A stretch of DNA of 64,000 nucleotides, from the NCBI GenBank assembly GCA_964058845.1, contig CAXKVR010000159.1, forward strand, positions 62,001 to 126,000. Direction: 5' to 3'. Positions 11,657 to 20,786 of this stretch are shown piece by piece. The position numbers and the translations under genes were made by a program. The number at the start of each line of letters is the position of its first letter. The stretch's first letter is position 1. The notes under the pieces were generated by a model. The model was given only the letters and a program-made list of their open reading frames with translations, did not search any database and was not told the origin of the DNA. The DNA is from Carex sylvatica. Taxonomy: Eukaryota > Streptophyta > Magnoliopsida > Poales > Cyperaceae.

Positions 11657-11998
11657 GTAAACTACAGATTCATTTTATACTTTGTTTCTTTTTAAAATTT
11701 TGGAAAGAACCATGTGTCATGTATTTTTCGTTTTATTTTAATCAATTTATTTCTGGTACAGTGGTACTGAGTGCTCATGCACCTGATTTTTTTCGAACAA
11801 TTCAAGAACCCTTATGCTTATATTACTGGTATGGTGTTATTTTTCACGAGTGGTAGAATAGGTTAGAAAGATCTCTTTGGAAATTTTTTAACTTTTCTTT
11901 CCTTCTTCAAAAAATTGCTACGTCAATGGTATCAACTGTTTCCACAGAACAGATGTTTACATAATCCAGTATTACATTATTTATATATTAAATGAGTG

Positions 11999-13020
11999 AT
12001 GGCAGCAGCAGCCAAGCACCTAACTCCAGTCTCTTTGGAGTTAGGCGGTAAATCTCCTGTCCTTGTAGACTATGATGTAAATCTGAAAGTATTTGACAAC
12101 CCTTTCTATGTAAATATTACTTTTGTCTTCAATTCATCTAATTCGAACTTGATTGTTCCAATTTTGGTTTGAAAGTTGCAGTCAAAAGAATAGCTGAGAA
12201 TAGCTGTTGCCCCCCCCCCCCCCTGTTTACGAAATCACCAAACACATATTTTTCATATGCTTTTTTGGTTTTGAGATGTCTGTATTAACCATATGTTGGC
12301 ATAGAACTATAGAAGATTGTAGCAACAGCTCGGACAGGTTCTGCTCAAAAGACCATAACACAAATGTTCACTATTTTGTATTTTTGACTATTTGTTCAGG
12401 TAGAGGCTCTGAAAATAACTTTAGAGAGGTTTTACGAACTTCTTAGATGACGAAAAGGTTTCTGACAATATTATTTATGGATGCCAAAGAGATGAAAAGC
12501 AGCTGTAATATTTCATTTTATTTGGTATTCTTAACACTAGATTTTTTTACTCCTGACTCATCATGACTAGCATTTTTGGTTGTCACAAGAAAATATCACC
12601 AACAGTTCTATTAGATGTACCGCTTGATTCTTTAATTATGAAGCTGCCCATCGTCACGGTTAGTACTCTTTATGAATTGGTAGTTGGATAAAGGAAGCAT
12701 CTTATCTATGCATTCTTTAGAAAAAAAAAATATCCACAGTACTGTTTTTGTTTTCCTTTCTTTTCTTCTTTTATCACGGTTCTCCCCTTGTTAGTTCTTA
12801 TATTAGATATACTCTTGAAAAGAAATCTTGATACTCATTGTATATGTCTTTGATTTGTGTAATTTTCCTAACTCAAAAATTGATAGGTGGATAAATTAGA
12901 AGACAGCTACGAATTCATCAACTCGGTGACAACAACCGAAAAACAGAAGATTCTCGAAGGGCTCATAAACGGCAGTATCGTAGCATTTTTTCTTGCCATT
13001 ATTGGATTTCCTAGAGATTA
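11999..13020 (+). pseudogene. ALDH3-type aldehyde dehydrogenase fragments (captured)
   Basis: Four exon-like pieces in order match the C-terminal half of plant family-3 aldehyde dehydrogenases. 11999-12088 reads [20 protein letters not shown] then [10 protein letters not shown]; this includes the ELGGKSP motif that carries the catalytic glutamate in this superfamily. 12400-12505 reads VEALKITLERFYE and, after a frame change, FLDDEKVSDNIIYGCQRDEK. About 12588-12660 reads ISPTVLLDVPLDSLIM joined to LPIVTV, with the EEIFGP segment deleted. 12887-13020 starts VDKLEDSYEFINS and then diverges. Introns with GT and AG edges remain between the pieces. The catalytic cysteine segment is absent, so it cannot encode an enzyme. 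It lies just inside the Helitron 3' end, downstream of the ubiquitin-RUB piece and in the same orientation. Confidence 0.8.
12208..12222 (+). repeat. Poly-C tract
   Basis: A run of about 15 cytosines lies in the intron-like sequence between the first and second ALDH3 pieces. No other function is visible. Confidence 0.9.
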
Positions 13021-13200
13021 ATCAATAACTTGTGGTTTATCTTATTTATTTGGTCAATGTATAAGTGCTAATTTATGCATCAGTATTAGCATGGGTGTAT
13101 GTGAAGTTAGTTGTTATAATCTATAAAAAAAAATTTATTCTCTATCTTGTGTTTTCAATAACAAAATCCTTTCATAGTTTATTCAATTTTATAATATGTT

Positions 13201-13230
13201 CCCGTCGCAACACACGGACACGATACTAGT
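13201..13230 (+). other. Helitron 3' terminus (hairpin plus CTAG)
   Basis: The stretch CCGTCGCAACACACGG can form a short stem and is followed by ACACGATACTAG and then T. It differs at only a few positions from the terminus at 17681-17713. It marks the end of the gene-capturing element and abuts the (TA)n that hosts the next foldback MITE. Confidence 0.65.
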
Positions 13231-13240
13231 ATATATATAT

Positions 13241-13640
13241 AGGTTAGCTAAACTCAAAATATTTTTTCCTAGCCTTAAGAACAAACGACTCGGTTTTTTT
13301 ATTTTCAAAGTCCAAACAGTCGATCCAAACCGTTAGATGTTCAATCTATATTAAAATGTGCTTGGAGACCAAATTTTACTTTTTTTGAAATTTTTTACTA
13401 TTTATAAAGATGTTTGAAAATCGTTGTTTTTATTAAATTTCTGCACCATTGAAAAACAGTAACTTTCAAACCATCTTAATAAATAGTAAAAAAATTTCAA
13501 AAAATGTAAAATTTAGTCTCCAAGCACATTTTAATATAGATTGAACATCTAACGGTTTGGATCGACTGTTTGGACTTTGAAAGTCAGAAAATTGAGTTGT
13601 TTGGTCGGGGGCTACGAAAAAACGTTTTGAGCTTAGCCCC
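13241..13640. mobile_element. Second foldback MITE, TA-microsatellite flanked
   Basis: The left arm begins GGTTAGCTAAACTCAAAAT and the right arm ends TTTTGAGCTTAGCC, its inverted match. Inner parts of both arms share AAAGTCCAAACAGTCGATCC, TGTGCTTGGAGACCAAATTT and CTATTTATAAAG-like strings. The left edge lies in (TA)n; the right edge runs into a C/CT/TA simple repeat. The inner arm sequence is clearly related to the element at 2075-2496, so this is the same MITE family. Confidence 0.68.
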
Positions 13641-13662
13641 CCCCCCCCCCCCCCCCCCCCCC

Positions 13663-13695
<33 letters not shown>
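13637..13695 (+). repeat. Compound microsatellite C27-(TC)n-(TA)n
   Basis: A run of 27 cytosines (13637-13663) is followed by TC repeats and then TA repeats. It directly abuts the right end of the foldback MITE. The length of the C run may be affected by sequencing error. From 13696 to 13896 I see nothing beyond the likely 3' flank of the prolyl 4-hydroxylase gene. Confidence 0.9.
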
Positions 13696-13696
<1 letters not shown>

Positions 13697-13896
13697 CTCT
13701 TTGAGTTGGGCATTTCCAGACAATATGGCAAAATCTGTTATGTAGTGGAATTGAAAATTAGAAATAGAGAATTTTTAACTTTAAAAATATTCACCCCCCC
13801 AACACCAATACATTATAATAAAAATCATAAATCAAGATCCACAACTTAATTATAAACAAAAATGAAAATAAAATAAAAATAAGAAGAGCTTCAAAC

Positions 13897-15525
13897 TTAT
13901 TCATCAGTCATGGCACCACAAACCTTACAACTGTCCCTGCAATTCCGAAACATATAACCCGTGTTAGTCTCACATTCCCCTGAGTCGGCCCACATCTCGC
14001 ACATATCGTGATCATCATAGCAGTTATCGGGTGCAGTGTATGACGGGTCTTCGTACGACCCTACATGGATCCATTTAGGTGCCGACCATTTGCTGCCTTC
14101 TATGACAGGGCAGCTGCCATGTAGGCTGTTCGGGTCAGTTGTGCCATTCGGGCTCAGGTTGAAGAATAGCACTGCATCTCCTTTCATCGATTTAACTGCA
14201 AAACAAAGAACAAATAATGGTTGCACAATTTTTTAATTCACTCTCATTACATCTTCTTCTTATGGAGACTCATTATATCTTCTTCTTGATATTAATTTAA
14301 AGTTCAAAATTTTATCTGAATAAAAGAAAAAAAAAACAAACAGTGAATTGTAAGTTGAAATTACCTGCTAGCCCTGTCCTAGCGCAATCTGACCAAGTAT
14401 CATCCTTAAATTGTAAATGCCCAAACTTCATATGAGAAACAAATAGTTAAGATTAATGATATAATGATGTATTATTGATGTTAAATTAGTTTCTTGCTTC
14501 AACAATAATTTAGAATAGAAATCAATGCTTCTTGATTCTTGCTTCTTGCATCATCAAATTAATTGTTTGAACATGTATATGTTGAAGGAAGAAGAAGAAT
14601 GTCATTGGTACCTGAGCGTTAGGAAAAACGGTTTCGCCACCCAATTTGACATCGGAGAGATACATGAGAATTGTAGCGAGGCGGTGGCCTCCTTGCTTCT
14701 GATTCTTCTTGTCAACAAAGAAGTCATAATGCGGTTCATATTTCTGACCGTGCTCGTATCTCAGTATCTGAATCGTCTCTGCATTTTCTGTAGTAATTAA
14801 CATGCAAATATTTAGTTACATGTCATGAATATAATACTTCAATTTAAAATATATATATACCTAATTAATTACCTTGTGGAAGTAAGGTCCATTTGGCAAT
14901 TCTTTCCTCTATTCTACTAACAATTTCATCTTGACGCTTCTTCAAGAACATGCCGCTGCTGGTACGAACTTCGCTCAAGTAGCCTTTTCCTGATTCGTTA
15001 TCTGCTACCATTGATTTCACCATTTTTTTCTTTGCCTGTTCATACCACACAAATAATTATCATCTTACTTTAATCTATTTCTTCAAGTAAATTTTAACCA
15101 CCATACATAAATAAGGAAATTATATATGATCAGATTGTTACCAGTTCAATAAGGTGGTCGCATTCTTCGTCAGAGAGAAAACCCTTGTACAGAAATATCC
15201 TAAAAAAATGCACCTCATAATAATAAATACCTAATAAAAAAGTTCATATATTGTTTAATTTTTGAGAAAATTAAATGATAAGTCTTAATTACCTAGGCTC
15301 CCAAGAAATTTGAATAACTTTTGCTGGATCAAACTCAATGCTGTTCATCTTCTCTTCCTTCATTAGCTTCAAAATAGGCATCTTCACAACGCACAAAAGA
15401 AACCCAAATATAATCATAATAATACAAAAAAGAATTCCACTTTTTATGTTTGCATTGGATGATAAGATGGATTTTTTGGGTGGGTCTTTTCTTTTGATTT
15501 TTTTCTTTATTGTTACCCTTCCCAT
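13897..15525 (-). CDS. Prolyl 4-hydroxylase with C-terminal ShKT domain, six exons
   Basis: Exons in transcript order: 15525-15293, 15199-15142, 15035-14873, 14787-14612, 14425-14365, 14195-13897. All introns are GT-AG and the joins keep frame, giving 329 residues. The protein is a type II membrane 2-oxoglutarate/Fe(II) dioxygenase of the secretory pathway. The family hydroxylates prolines in extensins and arabinogalactan proteins. The N terminus is basic (KKKIKRKDPPKK), then a membrane anchor at about 30-49. IFLYKGFLSDEECDHLIEL (79-97) opens the catalytic domain. The iron ligands are H171 and D173 (EPHYDFF) and H256 (SLHG); K266 in EGSKW binds 2-oxoglutarate. Six cysteines at 289, 296, 305, 316, 320 and 323 form the ShKT domain. 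Start chosen: the ATG at 15525, giving the basic tail plus anchor. Everything looks intact. Closest to the ShKT-bearing plant P4H subgroup; the exact orthologue is not assignable. Confidence 0.95.
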
Positions 15526-15589
15526 TGTTGTATGCCAATTTTCTCTCTTCTTTTTAATTTAATGCAATGTACTCTATAATATGCTTACT

Positions 15590-15600
15590 TATATATATAT
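15590..15600 (-). promoter_or_regulatory. Candidate TATA box of the prolyl 4-hydroxylase gene
   Basis: On the minus strand ATATATATATAAG lies about 65-75 bases upstream of the chosen ATG. This is a plausible TATA position for a short leader. TA-rich DNA is common here, so it may be chance. Confidence 0.3.
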
Positions 15601-16218
15601 AATTGATCAATAAAAAAAACAAATTAAGGGGTATTTGTAGTTTCTGTTTCTTTACTGTTTGGATTTCGATATTGGAGTGGCCAAAATATAAAAGAGAATT
15701 AACCCACTAAGAACAAATAGACATTTATATATTTTTATTTCTATCCTCTAGAAAAATGATTTAAAGAAGCAACCTGATTTTCTTAATTGTATCAGGCATT
15801 TTATATTTTGGGGGTAGCAATAGATTAAGTATCTTAAAGAATTGAACTGTATATATTTTATAGATGATGCAATTTGTTGTCAAATGGTCATCAAATCTTT
15901 TGTGAGATGATGAAAGTTGTGAAATACTTTATTTGACAAAAAGTCAATTTCCTATGTATCATATGGATTCTTGAAAGAATGAAATGTTCTAATTATATTA
16001 TATTATATAAGCTCTCATAACATACATGCGAAACTATTTAAATACATCTTTAATTATTTTATCTTTTGGAAAATCTCGAAAATAAATATATGGTATCTGC
16101 TAATTTTTTATATCAGAAGTAAGAACAAGAAAAACATCAAACATCAAACATCTACACACTCTTCTTTGTTTTTTTTTTTTCATACAACATTCAAGTAATT
16201 GCTTGTTTGAGTTGTTTA
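15601..16218. other. AT-rich upstream region, no gene seen
   Basis: This stretch lies between the prolyl 4-hydroxylase promoter and the next Helitron. It is AT-rich, has a poly-T near 16170, and shows no protein frame or RNA gene that I can support. Confidence 0.5.
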
Positions 16219-17712
16219 TCTCCATTCTTATATTATAGATGTAGATGTCCTTATTCGTCAACGGCTATAATTGCAAGAAGAAATTTTAAATTTAATATCA
16301 GCCCTCCAATCAAATAATATGTTTTCTTTTGATTAAATGTATCTTTTTTAGGTGTAGAAATCTAAACTTAGTTAGAAATATACTCGCCACACATACTGCC
16401 AGACGATATGTTACAATTAAAATTGAATAAAGAATACAATTGGAGAGAAAATCAATTTATTAATTTTCTTATTTCTCCTCTCCGGCTATCTTTTATTCCT
16501 TATTTCCTTATTTAAGAATCATAATGGATGATTAATTTATTTTTAATAATATCAAATGATGACATTTATGAAAATATTAGAAGAAAATTTAGTAAATCAA
16601 GATTAATAAAATTCAAATTAATATCATTTATCAGAAGAAAAAAAAGCTTGATCTTCATCTCTGAATACAAAATAGATATATAGTTGCTTTACTTCTTCAA
16701 TTCGTACAACATTTTCGTCAAATTTAGATGTATTGAATCTACATAGGATTCTAGATATGAAATTTGTTTTTTTTTTGAAACAGATATCACAATTAAGAAT
16801 TACAAACATGTCCAATAACCATCCTATGAATTTTCTCCTAAACACCTCCTATCTTCATTCTTATATTATGCACGTAGATGCCCTGATTTGCCAAAACTAT
16901 GACTGAAAGATGAAATTTCAAATTTCATATCAGTCATCAAATGAAATAATTTGTCTTATTTTCATTAAATATATCTTTTTTACATGTAGAAGTCTAAATT
17001 TAGTTAGAAACATACTCGCCACACATACTACCACATGATATGTTACAACTAAAATTGAATAGAGAACAAAATTAGAGAGAAAATTAATTTATTCATTCCT
17101 TATTTTCCCTCTCCAGCTATCTCTCATTCCTTATTTTCTTATTTAAAAATCATGTTGGATGATCAATTTATTTTTAAGAATATCAAGTGACATCTTTTAA
17201 AAATATTTTATCAACATTTGATATCTTATCAAATTATTTGATATCTTATCAAATTATTTGATATCTTATCAAATTATTTGATATCTTATCAAATTATTTG
17301 ATATCTCTAAATTTAATATATTATTCAATTTAAGCTATAGTGAATCTTTTTGCAATTTTACTTCTTCAATTTTGATAAGATAATTTTTTTATTAGTATGT
17401 TCAGGTTCATTCTTAGTTTCAGTTGTTAATTTTATGGAGAACATATATTGAGGAGGGATTTTAATAGCATTAACTATAATTAGTGCCGCAAAATGGAGCA
17501 ACTAATTTATTAATACGAATTCATTTTCACTAAATATTTTTTGTCATTTTGGTTTTTGTCTATGGAATGTATATATTTCTACAAGTTAGTTGTCTTTTGC
17601 ATTATCAAATCTCTTTACTTGTATCAAAGTTTGAAATTCAAATTGTAAATCAAACTTTTAATCTTCTTCGTTTATAATATGTTTCCGTTGCAACGCACGG
17701 GTATGATACTAG
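16219..17712 (+). mobile_element. Helitron-like element with two 5' ends and one 3' end
   Basis: Two copies of the 5' region start at 16219 (TCTCCATTCTTATATTAT) and 16852 (TCTTCATTCTTATATTAT), each preceded by A. They align for about 340 bases, to roughly 16561 and 17193. Only one 3' terminus follows: CCGTTGCAACGCACGG, then GTATGATACTAG ending at 17712, followed by T. The same termini bound the element at 1097-13229. No Rep/helicase frame is present. Either one element inserted into another or it is a tandem 5'-end array, a known Helitron habit. Confidence 0.62.
17221..17306 (+). repeat. Minisatellite, 20-bp unit
   Basis: The unit ATTTGATATCTTATCAAATT is repeated about four times with almost no change inside the Helitron. 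Each unit is nearly palindromic (GATATC centre and TTTGATA/TATCAAA), so the array could fold into alternative hairpins. Confidence 0.9.
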
Positions 17713-18688
17713 TTTAACTTTTAACGAGGCACAAATAGCTAAAAAAAATACATTCAACAACATAAGAAGGGAATTTTATTTCTATATATAATTTATATAA
17801 TTAAAGCAATCTCATTCAAATAATATTGCAAAACTCGAAACACATTTTTTTTCTTATTATTATTTTTTTAATTTTGCAAGAAGAAATAATGTTACATGCA
17901 AAATAATTCCAATGTAATATAATTTTTCCATATTATTGAAGTCAAAACATAAAAAGGTGCGATAAAATCATGGATATAAGCACGGAATGTATTCAACAAA
18001 GAAGGATTCAAATATCTTTATATTTTGTGTCTTTATTACACTTTAAATTTTAAAACATCACAAACTTAAAATTTTAAATTTAAATATCAACTTTAAACTG
18101 TTAGTTATGAATTATAATCTATATAATTTTCTCTATAAATATGTAAAACATTATCATTCTAGACATTAACTTTTTAACTAATTAATTCATCTAAAAATAA
18201 AAATTAAGTGATAATTGTTATGTGCACGTAGAAAATATAATATATATCACATTTAGCGATTTTATTCTATTTAACAGTTTTATTCCGGTATATAAGTTCT
18301 ATAATTTTAGTTATTTGAAAATTTTAAAAAATAAAGACACGATAAAACACAAAAATAGAGACATTTAAACTCTCCTCTATTTAATATTAGACTTCTTTAT
18401 TCACTCTGAATTTGATATGAATTAAAATTCGAATAAATGGAGCCGGTAATTTTAGAAATCCGGATATTTAACGGAGCGTATAATTTCACAAATCCAGTTA
18501 TTTGTTGAATAAGAAGGAAAAATATGTATTTGTATTCATAGAATTTTACAAATTTTACAAATTTTACAAATTCTCTACAAATTTGAAAACAGACTCCAAT
18601 GTCTCCAACATCAAATCCTTTCATTTTCTGTTCTTTTTCTTCTCTTTGATCTTCTCCATTTTCCAAGCCAATGGACCGAACAACAACT
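17713..18688. other. AT-rich intergenic DNA, no gene seen
   Basis: No coding frame or RNA gene could be supported. A short run of ATTTTACAA repeats lies near 18540-18572. Confidence 0.5.
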
Positions 18689-19115
18689 GCTCATTTTATT
18701 CCTTTAGATATGAATCGTTCAATATTACAACTATACTTTACATAAATAGTATCGTGATTACCATACTTAACAGGGTCATTACTGCAAATATTGCATGCAT
18801 GTGAGACTATGCCTGTAAGCATAGTCACAAGATTCGCGAATTATTCGCAAATTAAATTTGAATAATTTTTTTTTTCTATGATGCCGAACCGAATGTCAAA
18901 TTTGCTCATTTTATTCTCTCAGATGTGAATCGTTGAATATTACAACTATACATAAATATTATCGTGATTATCATACTTAACAGAGTCATTACTACAAATA
19001 TTGCATGCATGTGAGACTACGCCTGTAAGCATAGTCACAAGATTCACGAATTATTCGCAAATTAAATCCGAATAATTTATTTTTTTGGTGATGCCGAATC
19101 AAATGCCGAATTATT
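18689..19115 (+). repeat. Tandem duplication, about 215-bp unit, two copies
   Basis: Unit one (18689-18903) and unit two (18904-19115) align along their length. Shared strings include GCTCATTTTATT, ATATTACAACTATAC, ATTGCATGCATGTGAGACTA and AATTATTCGCAAATTAAAT. The differences are scattered substitutions and small indels, so the duplication is not recent. GAATTATTCG/CGAATAATT motifs continue to about 19330. No coding potential is evident. Confidence 0.85.
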
Positions 19116-19329
19116 CGGTTGACTTTGACCGAATTAAACCCGTAGAATTTGCAAATTTTATGAATTATAGGAAAAACTTTCTTGAATTTTTTTGTTTTGT
19201 TTTGTTTTTTGTTCTCTTGCATGACTGACATCTCTGATTCGGATAATTTTGAATCATTACCGAATTATATCCGAATTATTCCCGAATCACGAATTTTTGA
19301 CCTCGCCGAACCGGACTCGAATAATTAAT

Positions 19330-20194
19330 TTGTCACTATGCCTATAAATATTATATTTGCAACCTGCATCACCCATGTACTACAAGTGGAGCCACAGAAG
19401 ATCAGCAGAGTTAATTTTGCGACTGGGACCCGCATGTCTTGAATTTACTTGGCAGAGCAACGAACGACTGGGAGCGCCTAAAGTTAAAGTAAAGGCCGCA
19501 TACAATTAATAGCCAAAAACTAAATAGTTCATGTTTCTTATAAACCCAAGATTATTAGTTATTTGTGTCTTTGATTGTGTTATCATCTAAATTGGTCACT
19601 AGTGTTTGTCAGTTCAAAGGGTTACCACCTCCAGAAATCAATTTGTACGCAGGGGCGGACCCAATTTGGATTTTGAGTTTTCGTAGTGATCTATCTGTAT
19701 TGATTGATTTTGTTCTTCTCTTAAATTATTTTTGTCTCATTTCGGATGTTTGATTTATAATTTAGTGTTAAAATCAAAATAAATTTCTTAAATTATAATT
19801 GATAATTAGAATTATAAGTTAAAGCATCATAAATTATAATTCAGAGCATTGAAAAATATAAGTTAAAATGTTATTTTTTTTTTATCAAGTATTCAATTAG
19901 TTAATGAGTTTAAATCCGATTCAATAATTTTTTATCTTTTTCTGATGAAAATTCTAGATCCGCACCTGTTTGCACGGTGATTAATTTGTTTGAATATTAT
20001 CCAACAAATTAAGATCTAGTCCAATCATGCCTGGCACGAGCCAGAATGCGGGATCAAATCGTCATATTTTAATAAGAAAAAGACACCCTAATATATATTA
20101 TTATTTAATGTTTAAAGAATTTTTAAAAACCATTATACAGTGTTGGGTGTGTTGATTTGCACAATCAATCGTCTTGCCTTGCGTGCAACAGATC
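19330..20194. other. Intergenic DNA, no gene seen
   Basis: No intact frame, RNA gene or mobile element terminus was recognised here. It lies between the tandem duplication and the hAT-type MITE. Confidence 0.45.
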
Positions 20195-20202
20195 TATGCA
20201 AT

Positions 20203-20778
20203 TAGAGGTTTGCAAATACCCCTGGCGGGCGGACCCGACCCGTACCCGCCCGTGCCCGGTACCCGGGGTATCCGTGCCCGAGCCCGGGTATGGATCGGGT
20301 AAACGGGTAAACGGGTACGGGTAAAAAACGGATAGGGTACGGTTATTTGGTTCAAAACCCGAGCAAATCCGGTCCGATTTACGCCCGACCCGACCCGTAC
20401 CCGTTAAAAAATTCAAAAAAATTCAAAAAAATTCAGAAAAAATTCAAAAAAATTCAAAAAAATTCAAAAAAATTCTAATTTTTTTGAAATTTCGAATTTG
20501 CCGCCTAAAAAAAAAGAAAAAAAAAGAAAAAAAAGAAAAAACAGAAAAACAGAAAAAAAAACAGAAAAAAAAACGGGTACCCGACCCGGACCGCCCTACC
20601 CGTGCCGGGTACCACGGGCACGGGTATAAGTCGGGTAGGGTACGGGTTTTGAAAAAAATACCCGAGTATACCCGTCCCGAGATACCCGTATACCCGAGAT
20701 ATCCGTACCCGACCCATACCCTTACCCGACCCCGGGTACGCCCGGTCCGCCCGAACCCGGTCCGAGAGCAAACCCCTA
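20203..20778. mobile_element. hAT-type MITE with GGGTACCCG-rich interior
   Basis: The element starts TAGAGGTTTGC and ends GCAAACCCCTA, matching terminal inverted repeats with one mismatch in the first 11 bases. It is flanked by a perfect 8-bp target duplication TATGCAAT (20195-20202 and 20779-20786), diagnostic of the hAT superfamily. The interior is unusual for this region: dense CCCGACCCGTACCCG-type strings in both halves in inverted orientation, separated by an A-rich centre (AAAAAATTC repeats and AGAAAAAA runs, 20405-20570). There is no transposase. The open frames across it come from this low-complexity sequence and are not genes. Confidence 0.88.
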
Positions 20779-20786
20779 TATGCAAT

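Larger units (their letters stand above)
1097..13229 (+). mobile_element. Helitron-like element carrying captured gene fragments
   Basis: The 3' end at 13201-13229 has an imperfect hairpin (CCGTCGCAACACACGG) followed by GATACTAG, that is a CTAG terminus followed by T. The same terminal pattern closes the element ending at 17712. The 5' end begins TC after an A (TCTCTCCTCTATATTATG), and its first 200 bases align with those at 16219 and 16852 (shared CCTCCARTCAAATAAT, TGTAGAARTCTA and CGCCACACATAC-like strings). A 5' TC, a 3' CTRR after a small hairpin, and insertion between A and T are Helitron hallmarks. No Rep/helicase frame is present, so it is non-autonomous. Inside are ubiquitin-RUB and ALDH3 exons, all in the element's orientation, and an 8.7 kb LTR-type insertion. 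Without that insertion the element is about 3.4 kb. Confidence 0.66.

Noticed and set aside
13466..13723. Minus-strand frame rich in glycine
   Set aside because: It translates the poly-C microsatellite and a MITE arm.
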